Origin: Sedimentisphaerales bacterium
GTDB taxonomy: Bacteria; Planctomycetota; Phycisphaerae; Sedimentisphaerales; SG8-4
Length of the DNA: 7,773 nucleotides
Direction: 5' to 3'
Assembly (NCBI GenBank): GCA_016932895.1
Contig: JAFGCA010000670.1
Location: 1-7,773 of the forward strand
The notes below the pieces were generated by a model, which saw nothing but the letters and a program-made list of their open reading frames with translations, did not search any database and was not told the origin of the DNA. Both the position numbers and the translations under genes were made by a program. Below are positions 1 to 5,336 of this stretch, piece by piece. The first letter of the stretch is position 1; the number at the start of each line of letters is the position of its first letter.

Positions 1-261
1 AAGAAGGCCTTTGCCAAAGCAGGATACAAGACGCTCGCTGGCGGCAGCTATCGCAGCATGTGGTGGATCTTCGACAACAGGCACGGGGCGTTTGCCGCGC
101 GCGGCGTGCACGGCCAGACTATCTATGTCGACCCGACCGCCAGAATGGTCATCGTCCGTTTTGCGTCGTTTCCTGCGGCAAAGAACGCAAAGATTGATCC
201 GACCTCTTTGCCCGCCTATCAAGCCGTCGCGGAGTACCTGAGTGCCCGGAAGACACATTGA
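1..261 (+). CDS. Serine hydrolase of the beta-lactamase family (class C-like), C-terminal end only
   Basis: This open frame runs from the first base of the window to a TGA at 259-261 and gives 86 residues, so the gene starts upstream. The visible part contains a Tyr-Arg-Ser-Met-Trp-Trp stretch (49-66), then an Arg-Gly-Val-His-Gly-Gln segment (codons near 103-117) followed by IYVDP and MVIVRFAS. In the class C beta-lactamase / 6-aminohexanoate-dimer hydrolase / EstB-type family (PF00144), the last conserved block before the C-terminal helix has this form, with His-Gly-Gln at the place of the KTG triad of true beta-lactamases, followed by a beta strand and a closing helix (here AYQAVAEYLSA). 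The catalytic Ser-x-x-Lys and Tyr motifs are outside the window, so the substrate (ester, amide or peptide) cannot be judged. A frame on +2 across the same bases is a shadow. I am fairly confident of the family only. Confidence 0.78.
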   Translation, partial: KKAFAKAGYKTLAGGSYRSMWWIFDNRHGAFAARGVHGQTIYVDPTARMVIVRFASFPAAKNAKIDPTSLPAYQAVAEYLSARKTH

Positions 262-286
262 CGTCACACGTAATAAGTCATTCTAT

Positions 287-514
287 ATGGACATGACGAC
301 TCCCTGGAGCATATCGCTCTTGGTGGGACTTGGCGGATTCGCGGGGTCCGTTGCCCGATATGGCCTGAGCGTCGCCTCGCTGCGATACTCGATTGAATGG
401 CCTATCGGCACGCTGGCGGCAAACGTGCTCGGCTGTCTCGTCATAGGCATTCTCACCGCCCTGTCAGCTCGCGGAGAAACCATATCCCCGGAAATCCGTA
501 TTGGGAACGTATGA
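287..514 (+). pseudogene. crcB: crcB fragment: N-terminal half of a fluoride channel, truncated
   Basis: The 75-residue product matches the first half of CrcB/Fluc, a small dual-topology membrane channel that exports fluoride. Visible are a first membrane segment ending in GGFAGSVARY (family pattern GGxxGxxxRY) and a second segment reading P-x-GTL-x-x-NVLGCLVIGIL, whose Asn is a conserved pore-region residue. Family members are usually about 125 residues. Here the frame stops at 512-514 after EIRIGNV, just where the conserved GFCGGFTTFS segment and the last two helices should begin. I looked in the other two + frames up to 600 and found no continuation, so this is a deletion or replacement, not a simple frameshift. 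ATG 287 or ATG 293 could be the start; neither has a clear ribosome binding site, and a GTG at 242 would overlap the upstream gene. The protein should not form a working channel. Confidence 0.75.
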
Positions 515-557
515 AGACGGAGCAGGATCGGGGTCGGGGTCGCGTGAACAGACCGAT

Positions 558-602
558 CGCCAACCCCTGCCCGGAGGCGACGCCTGATGGCCGGTGTTAG
601 GC
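558..602 (+). repeat. Short dispersed repeat, copy A (attC-like, shortened)
   Basis: This stretch shares three ordered blocks with 4133-4189: CGCCAACC (558-565), AGGCGACGC (575-583) and GCCTGATGGC (582-591). Both copies then have four bases followed by GTT. Here the end reads GTTAGGC (596-602), which fits the integron R' core-site consensus GTTRRRY. It can fold with GCC-AAC pairing to GTT-GGC (A599 unpaired), CCGG to CCGG, and AGGC to GCCT. Compared with the other copy it lacks about a dozen central bases. It lies between the broken crcB and the amylase ribosome binding site. Calling it attC-related is an inference. Confidence 0.5.
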
Positions 603-606
603 CGGC

Positions 607-612
607 AGGAGA
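607..612 (+). promoter_or_regulatory. Ribosome binding site fixing the amylase start
   Basis: AGGAGA lies 8 bases before ATG 621 and decides between that codon and the upstream GTG at 594. It sits directly after the end of repeat copy A (602). Confidence 0.7.
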
Positions 613-620
613 GAACCGCG

Positions 621-2117
621 ATGAAAGAGTTCAACGGCGCGATGATGCAGTACTTCCACTGGTACACGCCGGCGGACGGCTCACTCTGGCGGCAACTCGC
701 GGAGCAAGCCCCTGAACTATCAAAGACCGGAATCACGGCGGTCTGGCTGCCCCCGGCGTACAAGGGCGCGGCCGGCCCGGAAGACACCGGTTACGGGGTC
801 TACGATCTTTTCGATTTGGGCGAGTTCAATCAGAAGAGGACCACGCGCACGAAGTATGGAACGCGCGATGAGTACATCAACGCCATCCATGCGGCCCACG
901 AGGCAGGCCTTCACGTTTATGCAGACGTGGTCTTCAATCACAAACTCGGGGGCGACGAGGAAGAGGAATTCAAAGCCACCCCCTATAACCCCGAAAACCG
1001 CAACCAAGCCATAGGCGAGCAGCAGACAATCAAGGCGTGGACCCACTTCACCTTCCCTGGCCGTGGGACGAGGTATTCGTCGCTACAGTGGCACTGGTGG
1101 CACTTTAACGCCGTTGACACGAATGGCATGGCGCAAAACGTGCGGGCCGTCTACCTCTTCGAGGGGAAGACATTTCAACAGGACGTCGACAAGGAGAAAG
1201 GCAACTTCGATTACCTGATGGGCTGTAACCTCGATATCGACAATCCGGACGTGCAAAAGGAACTCCGGTTCTGGGGGGAATGGTACAGCGATCTTACGGC
1301 TGTCGACGGTTTCCGGTTTGATGCGGTCAAGCATGTCGGAGCGGAATTTTTTGAGCAATGGCTCGACCACATGCGAAAGCACACGGGGCGCGCCCTCTTC
1401 GCGGTCGGCGAATACTGGTCCGGCATCGACGCGGCTCTTGAGCACTTTCTCAAAGTCACGGACGACAAGCTGATGCTGTTCGATGCCGGGCTGCATTACA
1501 GTTTTGCCGCGGCAAGTCATGCGGCGGGGGGATATGACTTGAGAACGATCCTTGACGCGAGCCTGGTCAAAGACCACCCCGACGTGGCAGTGACCCTCGT
1601 AAGCAACCACGACACGCAACCGCTGCAGTCGCTCGAATCCGTCGTCGAACCCTGGTTCACACCCTTGGCCTATGCCATCATCCTCTTGCGCCGCGGCGGC
1701 TACCCCTGCATCTTTTTTCCCGATTACTACGGAGCAGAATACAGGGGTATCGGCAAAGACGGGAACGAATACGACATCACGATGCCGAGCCATAGACGCC
1801 TGATTGATCGTTTCCTCAACGCGCGCCGCACGTACGCCTTCGGCGACCAGAACGACTACTTCGATCATCCCAACTGTATTGGATGGACGCGGACAGGTGA
1901 CGCGGAGCACCCCGGCGGGATGGGCGTTCTGATCAGCAACGATGCGGTCGGCTCGAAGTCAATGAATACCGGATCGCCCGGGGTCACGTATGGCGACGTT
2001 GCCGGACACATCAAGGACACCGTGACCACAAATAGGGAGGGATGGGCAGAGTTCAGGTGCAAAGGGCGGTCTGTCTCTGTATGGGCGCCTGTTGATGCAT
2101 CGCGAGGATCGGGCTGA
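621..2117 (+). CDS. Alpha-amylase, GH13 (subfamily 5-like), cytoplasmic
   Basis: The 498-residue product is a glycoside hydrolase of family GH13 that cleaves internal alpha-1,4 bonds in starch, glycogen or maltodextrin. All conserved regions are present: region I DVVFNH (Asp102, His107), region II GFRFDAVKH with nucleophile Asp234, region III AVGEYW with acid/base Glu264, and region IV VSNHDTQ with Asp331. The spacing is almost the same as in Bacillus licheniformis amylase (231/261/328) and E. coli cytoplasmic AmyA, which places it near GH13_5. The N-terminus goes directly into the barrel (NGAMMQYFHWY) with no signal peptide, so it should act inside the cell, as AmyA does. ATG 621 is chosen because AGGAGA at 607-612 lies 8 bases upstream and an in-frame TGA at 585-587 rules out longer starts apart from a GTG at 594. 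Length and the C-terminal beta domain look complete. It is followed 76 bases later by the UroD-like gene. Confidence 0.95.
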   Translation: MKEFNGAMMQYFHWYTPADGSLWRQLAEQAPELSKTGITAVWLPPAYKGAAGPEDTGYGVYDLFDLGEFNQKRTTRTKYGTRDEYINAIHAAHEAGLHVYADVVFNHKLGGDEEEEFKATPYNPENRNQAIGEQQTIKAWTHFTFPGRGTRYSSLQWHWWHFNAVDTNGMAQNVRAVYLFEGKTFQQDVDKEKGNFDYLMGCNLDIDNPDVQKELRFWGEWYSDLTAVDGFRFDAVKHVGAEFFEQWLDHMRKHTGRALFAVGEYWSGIDAALEHFLKVTDDKLMLFDAGLHYSFAAASHAAGGYDLRTILDASLVKDHPDVAVTLVSNHDTQPLQSLESVVEPWFTPLAYAIILLRRGGYPCIFFPDYYGAEYRGIGKDGNEYDITMPSHRRLIDRFLNARRTYAFGDQNDYFDHPNCIGWTRTGDAEHPGGMGVLISNDAVGSKSMNTGSPGVTYGDVAGHIKDTVTTNREGWAEFRCKGRSVSVWAPVDASRGSG

Positions 2118-2130
2118 CGAGTCCGGAGCA

Positions 2131-2153
2131 GGAGGCCCAACACCCCTGATGGC
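2131..2153 (+). repeat. Possible remnant of the short dispersed repeat, copy C
   Basis: GGAGGC (2131-2136) and CCTGATGGC (2145-2153) recur here in the same order as in copy A (573-578 and 583-591). Between them is GCCCAAC (2135-2141), which fits the integron R'' consensus RYYYAAC, but there is no matching GTTRRRY downstream and no convincing long stem. The position, just after the stop of the amylase gene, parallels the other copies. The match is short and could be chance. Confidence 0.25.
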
Positions 2154-2182
2154 GCGCTTGATGGATGACTTCAGGCGGAAAA

Positions 2183-2188
2183 GGAAGG
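2183..2188 (+). promoter_or_regulatory. Ribosome binding site choosing ATG 2194
   Basis: GGAAGG lies 5 bases before ATG 2194. An alternative AGGAGG at 2130-2135 lies 13 bases before ATG 2149, which is wide for use, so the 2194 start is favoured. Confidence 0.55.
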
Positions 2189-2193
2189 ACAGC

Positions 2194-3270
2194 ATGAACT
2201 CGATGGAACGAACCTTGCAGGCCCTAAGCCACCAGGAGCCTGATCTTGTGCCGGTGTGTCTTGCGTACGAGACACCTCGTGCGATTGCGGAGCGATACGG
2301 GAAACCGTATGACCCGACAATCATGCGACAGGATATTCATATGGTGTGCTTGGATACGGGGAGCCCTGATCCGTCGATACGAAAACACTATCTGCGCGGA
2401 ATCCCCAATAATGCACGCATTGATGAATGGGGGATCGCGCGGTGGCAAAGTCCGACCGGCGACACCTACGGCCTGCGCGGCCCCCTGCAGGATATGACGT
2501 CCTCCGCGGAACTGGACGATTTCCCTTTCCCCGACGTTCCCGACGGGACCGTCCCCGTGGAACTGGCGCGAGACATTACCGAGCTCCATCGCAACGGGTA
2601 CGCTGTTCAAGGCGCCCTGTCTCCGACAATCTTCGAGTTGGCCTGGAACCTGTACGGCATGGAGAACCTCCTGACCGCGTTCTACGAAAACGCCGACTTC
2701 GTCAACCGTCTTCTGGATGAGATCACGCTTCGAAAGCAGGGCATGGCCCGCTGTTACGCCAGGGCGGGAGTAGACATCCTGCGACTCGGAGACGATGTCG
2801 GCACACAACACGGCATGATGATGAGTCCCGCGGTGTGGCGTATGTTCCTGAAGCCGCGACTGGCCGCGGTCATCGCCGCCGCGCGGGGGGAACGGCCGGA
2901 TATCCCGATCTTCTACCACAGCGACGGGAACATCCGCGAAATCATTGACGAACTTATTGACATTGGCGTGACGATCTTGAATCCGATTCAACCGGAGTGC
3001 ATGGATCCGTTCGAGATCAAGCAACGCTACGGCGATCGTCTGACCCTGTGGGGTACCGTGGGAACGCAGACCACCCTGCCCCGCGGCACGCCGGGGGAAG
3101 TCCAGAGCGTGGTGCGGGAATACATGCGGCGGCTGGCTCCAGGCGGGGGATATGTTATCGGGCCGTCACACAGCATTAACCGGGACGTCCCGTGGGAGAA
3201 CATTCTCGCTTTCTACGAGGCCGTCGCCGAATATGGACAGTACGCCAGACTTGGCGGGGAGAAAGCATGA
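2194..3270 (+). CDS. Uroporphyrinogen decarboxylase-like (URO-D superfamily) protein
   Basis: The 358-residue product belongs to the URO-D fold family (PF01208), which includes haem-pathway HemE and zinc-dependent corrinoid methyltransferases such as MtaA and CmuA. It opens with the typical MERTLQALSHQEPDLVPV, has a central GDDVG block (199-203) followed by SPAVWRMFLKPRL, then FYHSDGN (His242-Asn246), an ILNPIQPE strand, LWGTVGTQTTLP and GPSHSINRDVPWEN (His326). In the methyltransferases the middle motif is His-x-Cys and a second Cys lies near the C-terminus. Here the equivalents appear to be Asp244 and the GPSHS region, so the known zinc site is absent. It also lacks the features of true HemE, and haem synthesis is unlikely. 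ATG 2194 is preferred because GGAAGG at 2183-2188 lies 5 bases before it and the family N-terminus fits. Longer starts at 2092, 2149 and 2161 are possible. The stop overlaps the next start (ATGA, 3267-3270), which indicates an operon. The reaction is unknown. Confidence 0.9.
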   Translation: MNSMERTLQALSHQEPDLVPVCLAYETPRAIAERYGKPYDPTIMRQDIHMVCLDTGSPDPSIRKHYLRGIPNNARIDEWGIARWQSPTGDTYGLRGPLQDMTSSAELDDFPFPDVPDGTVPVELARDITELHRNGYAVQGALSPTIFELAWNLYGMENLLTAFYENADFVNRLLDEITLRKQGMARCYARAGVDILRLGDDVGTQHGMMMSPAVWRMFLKPRLAAVIAAARGERPDIPIFYHSDGNIREIIDELIDIGVTILNPIQPECMDPFEIKQRYGDRLTLWGTVGTQTTLPRGTPGEVQSVVREYMRRLAPGGGYVIGPSHSINRDVPWENILAFYEAVAEYGQYARLGGEKA

Positions 3271-4181
3271 AGGTGGATATCGGACAGACGCTGCCATGCG
3301 TGAGGTGGGGACAACACCGGATCAGCCGCTTGATCATCGGCCACAACCCGATCAAGGGATGGTCACACTACTCCGATGAACTGACCGCTGAAATGAAGGC
3401 CTGGCATTCCGACCGAAGCCGCGTGCTGGCGACGTTGCGACGGTGTGAGGAATGCGGAATCAACACGGCGCAATTCGGGGGAACCGACATGCACACCATC
3501 CTGCAGGAGCATCGCGCAACAGGCGGCCGGATGCAATGGATCGCTACGTTTTACGGCAACGACGACGGCAATCTCGGCATTGGACAGCGCGTGGATATCG
3601 AGACGGAGCTGAAGCGGATCCTGGCGGTCGATCCCGTTCCGATCGGCATTCAGCACTTCGGCGAACGAACCGACCGGTTGTATTTCGACGGACGGCTTGA
3701 CGCGGTTCGGGAAGCGATGAAACGGCTCCGGGACACGGGCCTGCTCATCGGTGTTTGCACCCACCTCCCCGAGGTGGCCGAAACGGTCGCATCGGAGAAT
3801 TGGGATCTCGATTTCCTGCAACTCTCGTTCTTCACCGCCTACGCGGGAACCTTGCGCCCCGGCATAGACCGGACATGCGAGATTTTCGAGGACGAGGATC
3901 GAGAGCGAATGGCGCGATTGATCAGCCAATTGGACAAGCCATGTATCGTCTTCAAGGTGCTGGGCGCCAACCGCAAGTGCGGCACCGAGCAGGACGTGCA
4001 GACGGCGATGCAATATGCCTACGCGCATATCAAGGACGACGACGTCGTATGTGTGGGCATGTGGCAAAAACACAAAGATCAAGTGGGCCAGGATGCCGAT
4101 ATTGTCAGGAACATCCACAGGCACAACGGTTCCGCCAACCATGCCATGCAGGCGACGCATGACAGCGCGCCTGATGGCTGA
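3267..4181 (+). CDS. TIM-barrel protein distantly related to aldo-keto reductases
   Basis: The 304-residue product starts with a strand-turn RISRLIIGHNPIKGWSH (18-34) that resembles the N-terminal strand of aldo-keto reductases. Later come VPIGIQHFGERTD (124-136), a LDAVREAMKRLRDTG helix, IGVCTHLPEV (161-170) and WDLDFLQLSFF (179-189), and finally DVVCVGMWQKHKDQVGQDADIV (259-280), all in the order of an aldo-keto reductase (beta/alpha)8 barrel. The usual Asp-Tyr-Lys-His tetrad is not evident: the segment where Asp and Tyr should be reads GINTAQFGGTDMH (64-76). NAD(P)H-dependent reduction is therefore doubtful. The start overlaps the UroD-like stop by ATGA, and GGGGAGA upstream supplies the ribosome binding site, so the two are probably translationally coupled. 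The last 16 residues (289-304) are encoded by repeat copy B and are probably not part of the original fold. I cannot name a substrate. Confidence 0.75.
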   Translation: MKVDIGQTLPCVRWGQHRISRLIIGHNPIKGWSHYSDELTAEMKAWHSDRSRVLATLRRCEECGINTAQFGGTDMHTILQEHRATGGRMQWIATFYGNDDGNLGIGQRVDIETELKRILAVDPVPIGIQHFGERTDRLYFDGRLDAVREAMKRLRDTGLLIGVCTHLPEVAETVASENWDLDFLQLSFFTAYAGTLRPGIDRTCEIFEDEDRERMARLISQLDKPCIVFKVLGANRKCGTEQDVQTAMQYAYAHIKDDDVVCVGMWQKHKDQVGQDADIVRNIHRHNGSANHAMQATHDSAPDG

Positions 4182-4189
4182 CGTTGCCG
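4133..4189 (+). repeat. Short dispersed repeat, copy B, with attC-like bulged hairpin
   Basis: The element can fold as follows. Outer box CGCCAAC (4133-4139) pairs 6 of 7 with GTTGCCG (4183-4189). A spacer follows (4140-4142 against 4179-4182). Then GCCAT (4143-4147) pairs with ATGGC (4174-4178), G4148 is an extra base, CAGGCG (4149-4154) pairs with CGCCTG (4168-4173), A4155 is an extra base, and CGC (4156-4158) pairs with GCG (4165-4167) around loop ATGACA. That is a 14-bp stem with two single bulged bases, both in the left arm. In integron attC sites the extrahelical bases also lie on one arm. The terminal GTTGCCG does not fit GTTRRRY, so recombination activity is doubtful. The element overlaps the 3' end of the preceding gene. 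Confidence 0.55.
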
Positions 4190-4210
4190 GCGGCTGCGCC
4201 GCCGGCAATG
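4182..4210 (+). promoter_or_regulatory. Strong intergenic hairpin inside the operon
   Basis: TTGCCGGCGGC (4184-4194) and GCCGCCGGCAA (4198-4208) form a perfect 11-bp, very GC-rich stem with the 3-base loop TGC. A G-T and a C-G pair extend it to 13. There is no T-run after it, so it is a poor intrinsic terminator. It lies between the stop at 4181 and the likely start at 4238, so it could act as a 3'-end RNA stabiliser, an attenuator or a partial transcription block. Its left arm includes the R'-like end of repeat copy B, so the outer pairs of the two folds compete. Confidence 0.7.
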
Positions 4211-4237
4211 CGACTGACGGAAGGGAGAACAAGACAG

Positions 4238-5026
4238 TTGATCAAGAGTGGCATTGCGTCCGTTACGTTTCGTGAATTGTCGCCGGAGAGGATTATCTCC
4301 CTCGTCAGCGGGGCCGGTCTATCCGCTATCGAATGGGGTGGAGATGTTCACGTCCCGCACGGTAATCTTGGGGCCGCAAGGGACACAGGGCGCAGGACCC
4401 GAGATGCCGGCCTTGAAGTCGCGTCCTTCGGATCATACTACAGAGCGGGCGAAAGCGAAGCGGGCGGACTCGCTTTCGCGAGTGTTCTTGAAACTGCAGT
4501 TGCCCTGGAGGCGCCGCTGATCCGCGTATGGGCCGGGGCCCGAAGCCCCAAAGACGCCGACACTCAATACAGGGAGATGGTTTCTTCAGACACGCGCCGC
4601 CTTGCAGGGCAGGCAGCCGACGCCGGTATCCGCATTGCCTACGAGTACCATTCCAATACACTCACGGAGACCCACGCGTCGGCCATCGCGCTCCTGGATG
4701 CGGTGGGCAGCAGCAATGTATCGACCTACTGGCAGGTGCCTTTCAACGTTTCAGCCCAGGAGCGCGCGGAAAGCCTCCGTACAATCTTGCCGCACCTCGC
4801 ACATGTTCATGTGTTTCATTGGACATCCGCGGACAGCACACCGCAACGTCGGCCACTTGCCGAAGGAAAAATCGAATGGCTCCGCGACTTACGCGTCATC
4901 CACAACACCGGACAGGCGCATTACGCGTTACTCGAGTTTGTTCAAGGGAATACGCCCACCAGTTTCTCTCGCGATGCAGCTGTCCTGCGCGACTGGATTG
5001 CCTGCGTATCAGCCCGGAGAGGCTGA
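4238..5026 (+). CDS. Xylose isomerase-like TIM-barrel protein (sugar phosphate isomerase/epimerase family)
   Basis: The 262-residue product has the AP endonuclease 2 / xylose isomerase-like barrel (PF01261) seen in IolE, IolI and hydroxypyruvate isomerase. The N-terminal strand IKSGIASVTFRELSPE leads into helix GLSAIEWGGDVHVP, then IRVWAGARSP, IAYEYHSNTLTET with candidate metal ligand Glu136, and STYWQVPFN. After these come HVHVFHW (His189, His191, His194) and LLEF with Glu233. Family members usually bind a divalent metal through Glu, Asp, His and Glu. The Asp position appears to be Gln166 in YWQVP. The start is inferred as TTG 4238 because AAGGGAG (4221-4227) lies 10 bases upstream and the family strand begins immediately. 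A TTG at 4184 in the same frame lies in the hairpin stem and would add a low-complexity stretch. The gene follows the aldo-keto-reductase-like gene by 56 bases and probably shares its transcript. The substrate is unknown. Confidence 0.87.
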   Translation: MIKSGIASVTFRELSPERIISLVSGAGLSAIEWGGDVHVPHGNLGAARDTGRRTRDAGLEVASFGSYYRAGESEAGGLAFASVLETAVALEAPLIRVWAGARSPKDADTQYREMVSSDTRRLAGQAADAGIRIAYEYHSNTLTETHASAIALLDAVGSSNVSTYWQVPFNVSAQERAESLRTILPHLAHVHVFHWTSADSTPQRRPLAEGKIEWLRDLRVIHNTGQAHYALLEFVQGNTPTSFSRDAAVLRDWIACVSARRG

Positions 5027-5099
5027 CCCGGACGGACGCAGGTGCCGGCAAATAGCCGCGCCGCGGTAGATGCTGCCGCTGGGGACGCCAGACAATCGG

Positions 5100-5128
5100 T
5101 TGACGCGGGACCTGAGGTTAATTACATT
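5100..5128 (+). promoter_or_regulatory. Candidate sigma-70-type promoter for the sulfatase gene
   Basis: TTGACG (5100-5105, 5 of 6 to the -35 consensus) is separated by 17 bases from TACATT (5123-5128, 4 of 6 to the -10 consensus). It is in the AT-rich part of the only long gap between genes, pointing at the sulfatase. It would leave a leader of about 200 bases. This is a consensus match only, and PVC-type bacteria may use looser promoters. Confidence 0.4.
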
Positions 5129-5133
5129 GTAAT
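5121..5133. promoter_or_regulatory. Palindrome ATTAC-ATT-GTAAT overlapping the -10 box, possible operator
   Basis: A perfect 5-bp inverted repeat with a 3-base spacer covers the proposed -10 element. A dimeric regulator bound here would block the promoter. No regulator gene is in the window, and short palindromes arise by chance, so this is a suggestion. Confidence 0.35.
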
Positions 5134-5336
5134 CACAAAAGCGACTTTTGCCAGGACAGCATACAGCCGCGGTTTTCGCCTCCCCAAACCGGTGATCGAG
5201 CCATGCGGTTGCGATGTGCTATGCGTACGCGAGAATAATGACGTTCGCTCTGTGAATGCCTTATGAGACCACACCACGAAAGGGCTATCGCAAATGGCGC
5301 CTCACACCGTTTACCTTGTCATGAGACGGCGAGAAT

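Larger units (their letters stand above)
5027..5336. other. Intergenic region between the TIM-barrel operon and the sulfatase gene
   Basis: No convincing gene is seen in these 310 bases. A 74-codon GTG frame at 5042-5266 has no recognisable domain, no ribosome binding site and a composition expected of chance. The first part is GC-rich with weak inverted repeats but no T-run, so I see no intrinsic terminator for the upstream genes. The central part is distinctly AT-richer (5118-5145) and holds the promoter candidate listed separately. An in-frame TGA at 5322-5324 closes the sulfatase frame upstream. Confidence 0.6.

Noticed and set aside
259..266. TGACGTCA palindrome at the stop codon of the first gene
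   Set aside because: An 8-bp palindrome is expected by chance in a window of this size. A TTGACG at 258 has no acceptable -10 at proper spacing.
526..558. GATCGG...CCGATC inverted repeat around a doubled GGGGTC unit
   Set aside because: A 6-bp stem with a loop of over 20 bases and a two-unit tandem are too weak to call a regulatory structure or terminator.
1083..1910. 275-codon open frame on the minus strand
   Set aside because: It lies entirely within the alpha-amylase gene, whose catalytic motifs are all intact on the + strand. Long antisense frames are expected in GC-rich coding DNA, and the product shows no domain.
2224..3024. 266-codon open frame on the minus strand
   Set aside because: It is antisense to the UroD-like gene, with no recognisable motif and a low-complexity, Val/Arg-rich composition typical of antisense shadows.
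2194..3270. hemE (true uroporphyrinogen decarboxylase)
   Set aside because: The protein has the URO-D fold landmarks but a divergent active-site region and a catabolic-type neighbourhood without other haem genes.
4150..4178. CRISPR-like repeat
   Set aside because: The repeated blocks occur two or three times kilobases apart, without regular spacers or cas genes, so this is a dispersed repeat and not an array.
3363..4232. 289-codon open frame on the minus strand
   Set aside because: It is antisense to the aldo-keto-reductase-like gene and has no domain or ribosome binding site of note.
5042..5266. 74-codon GTG-start frame in the gap before the sulfatase gene
   Set aside because: It has no ribosome binding site and no recognisable domain, and it contains the promoter and operator candidate. 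More likely non-coding.
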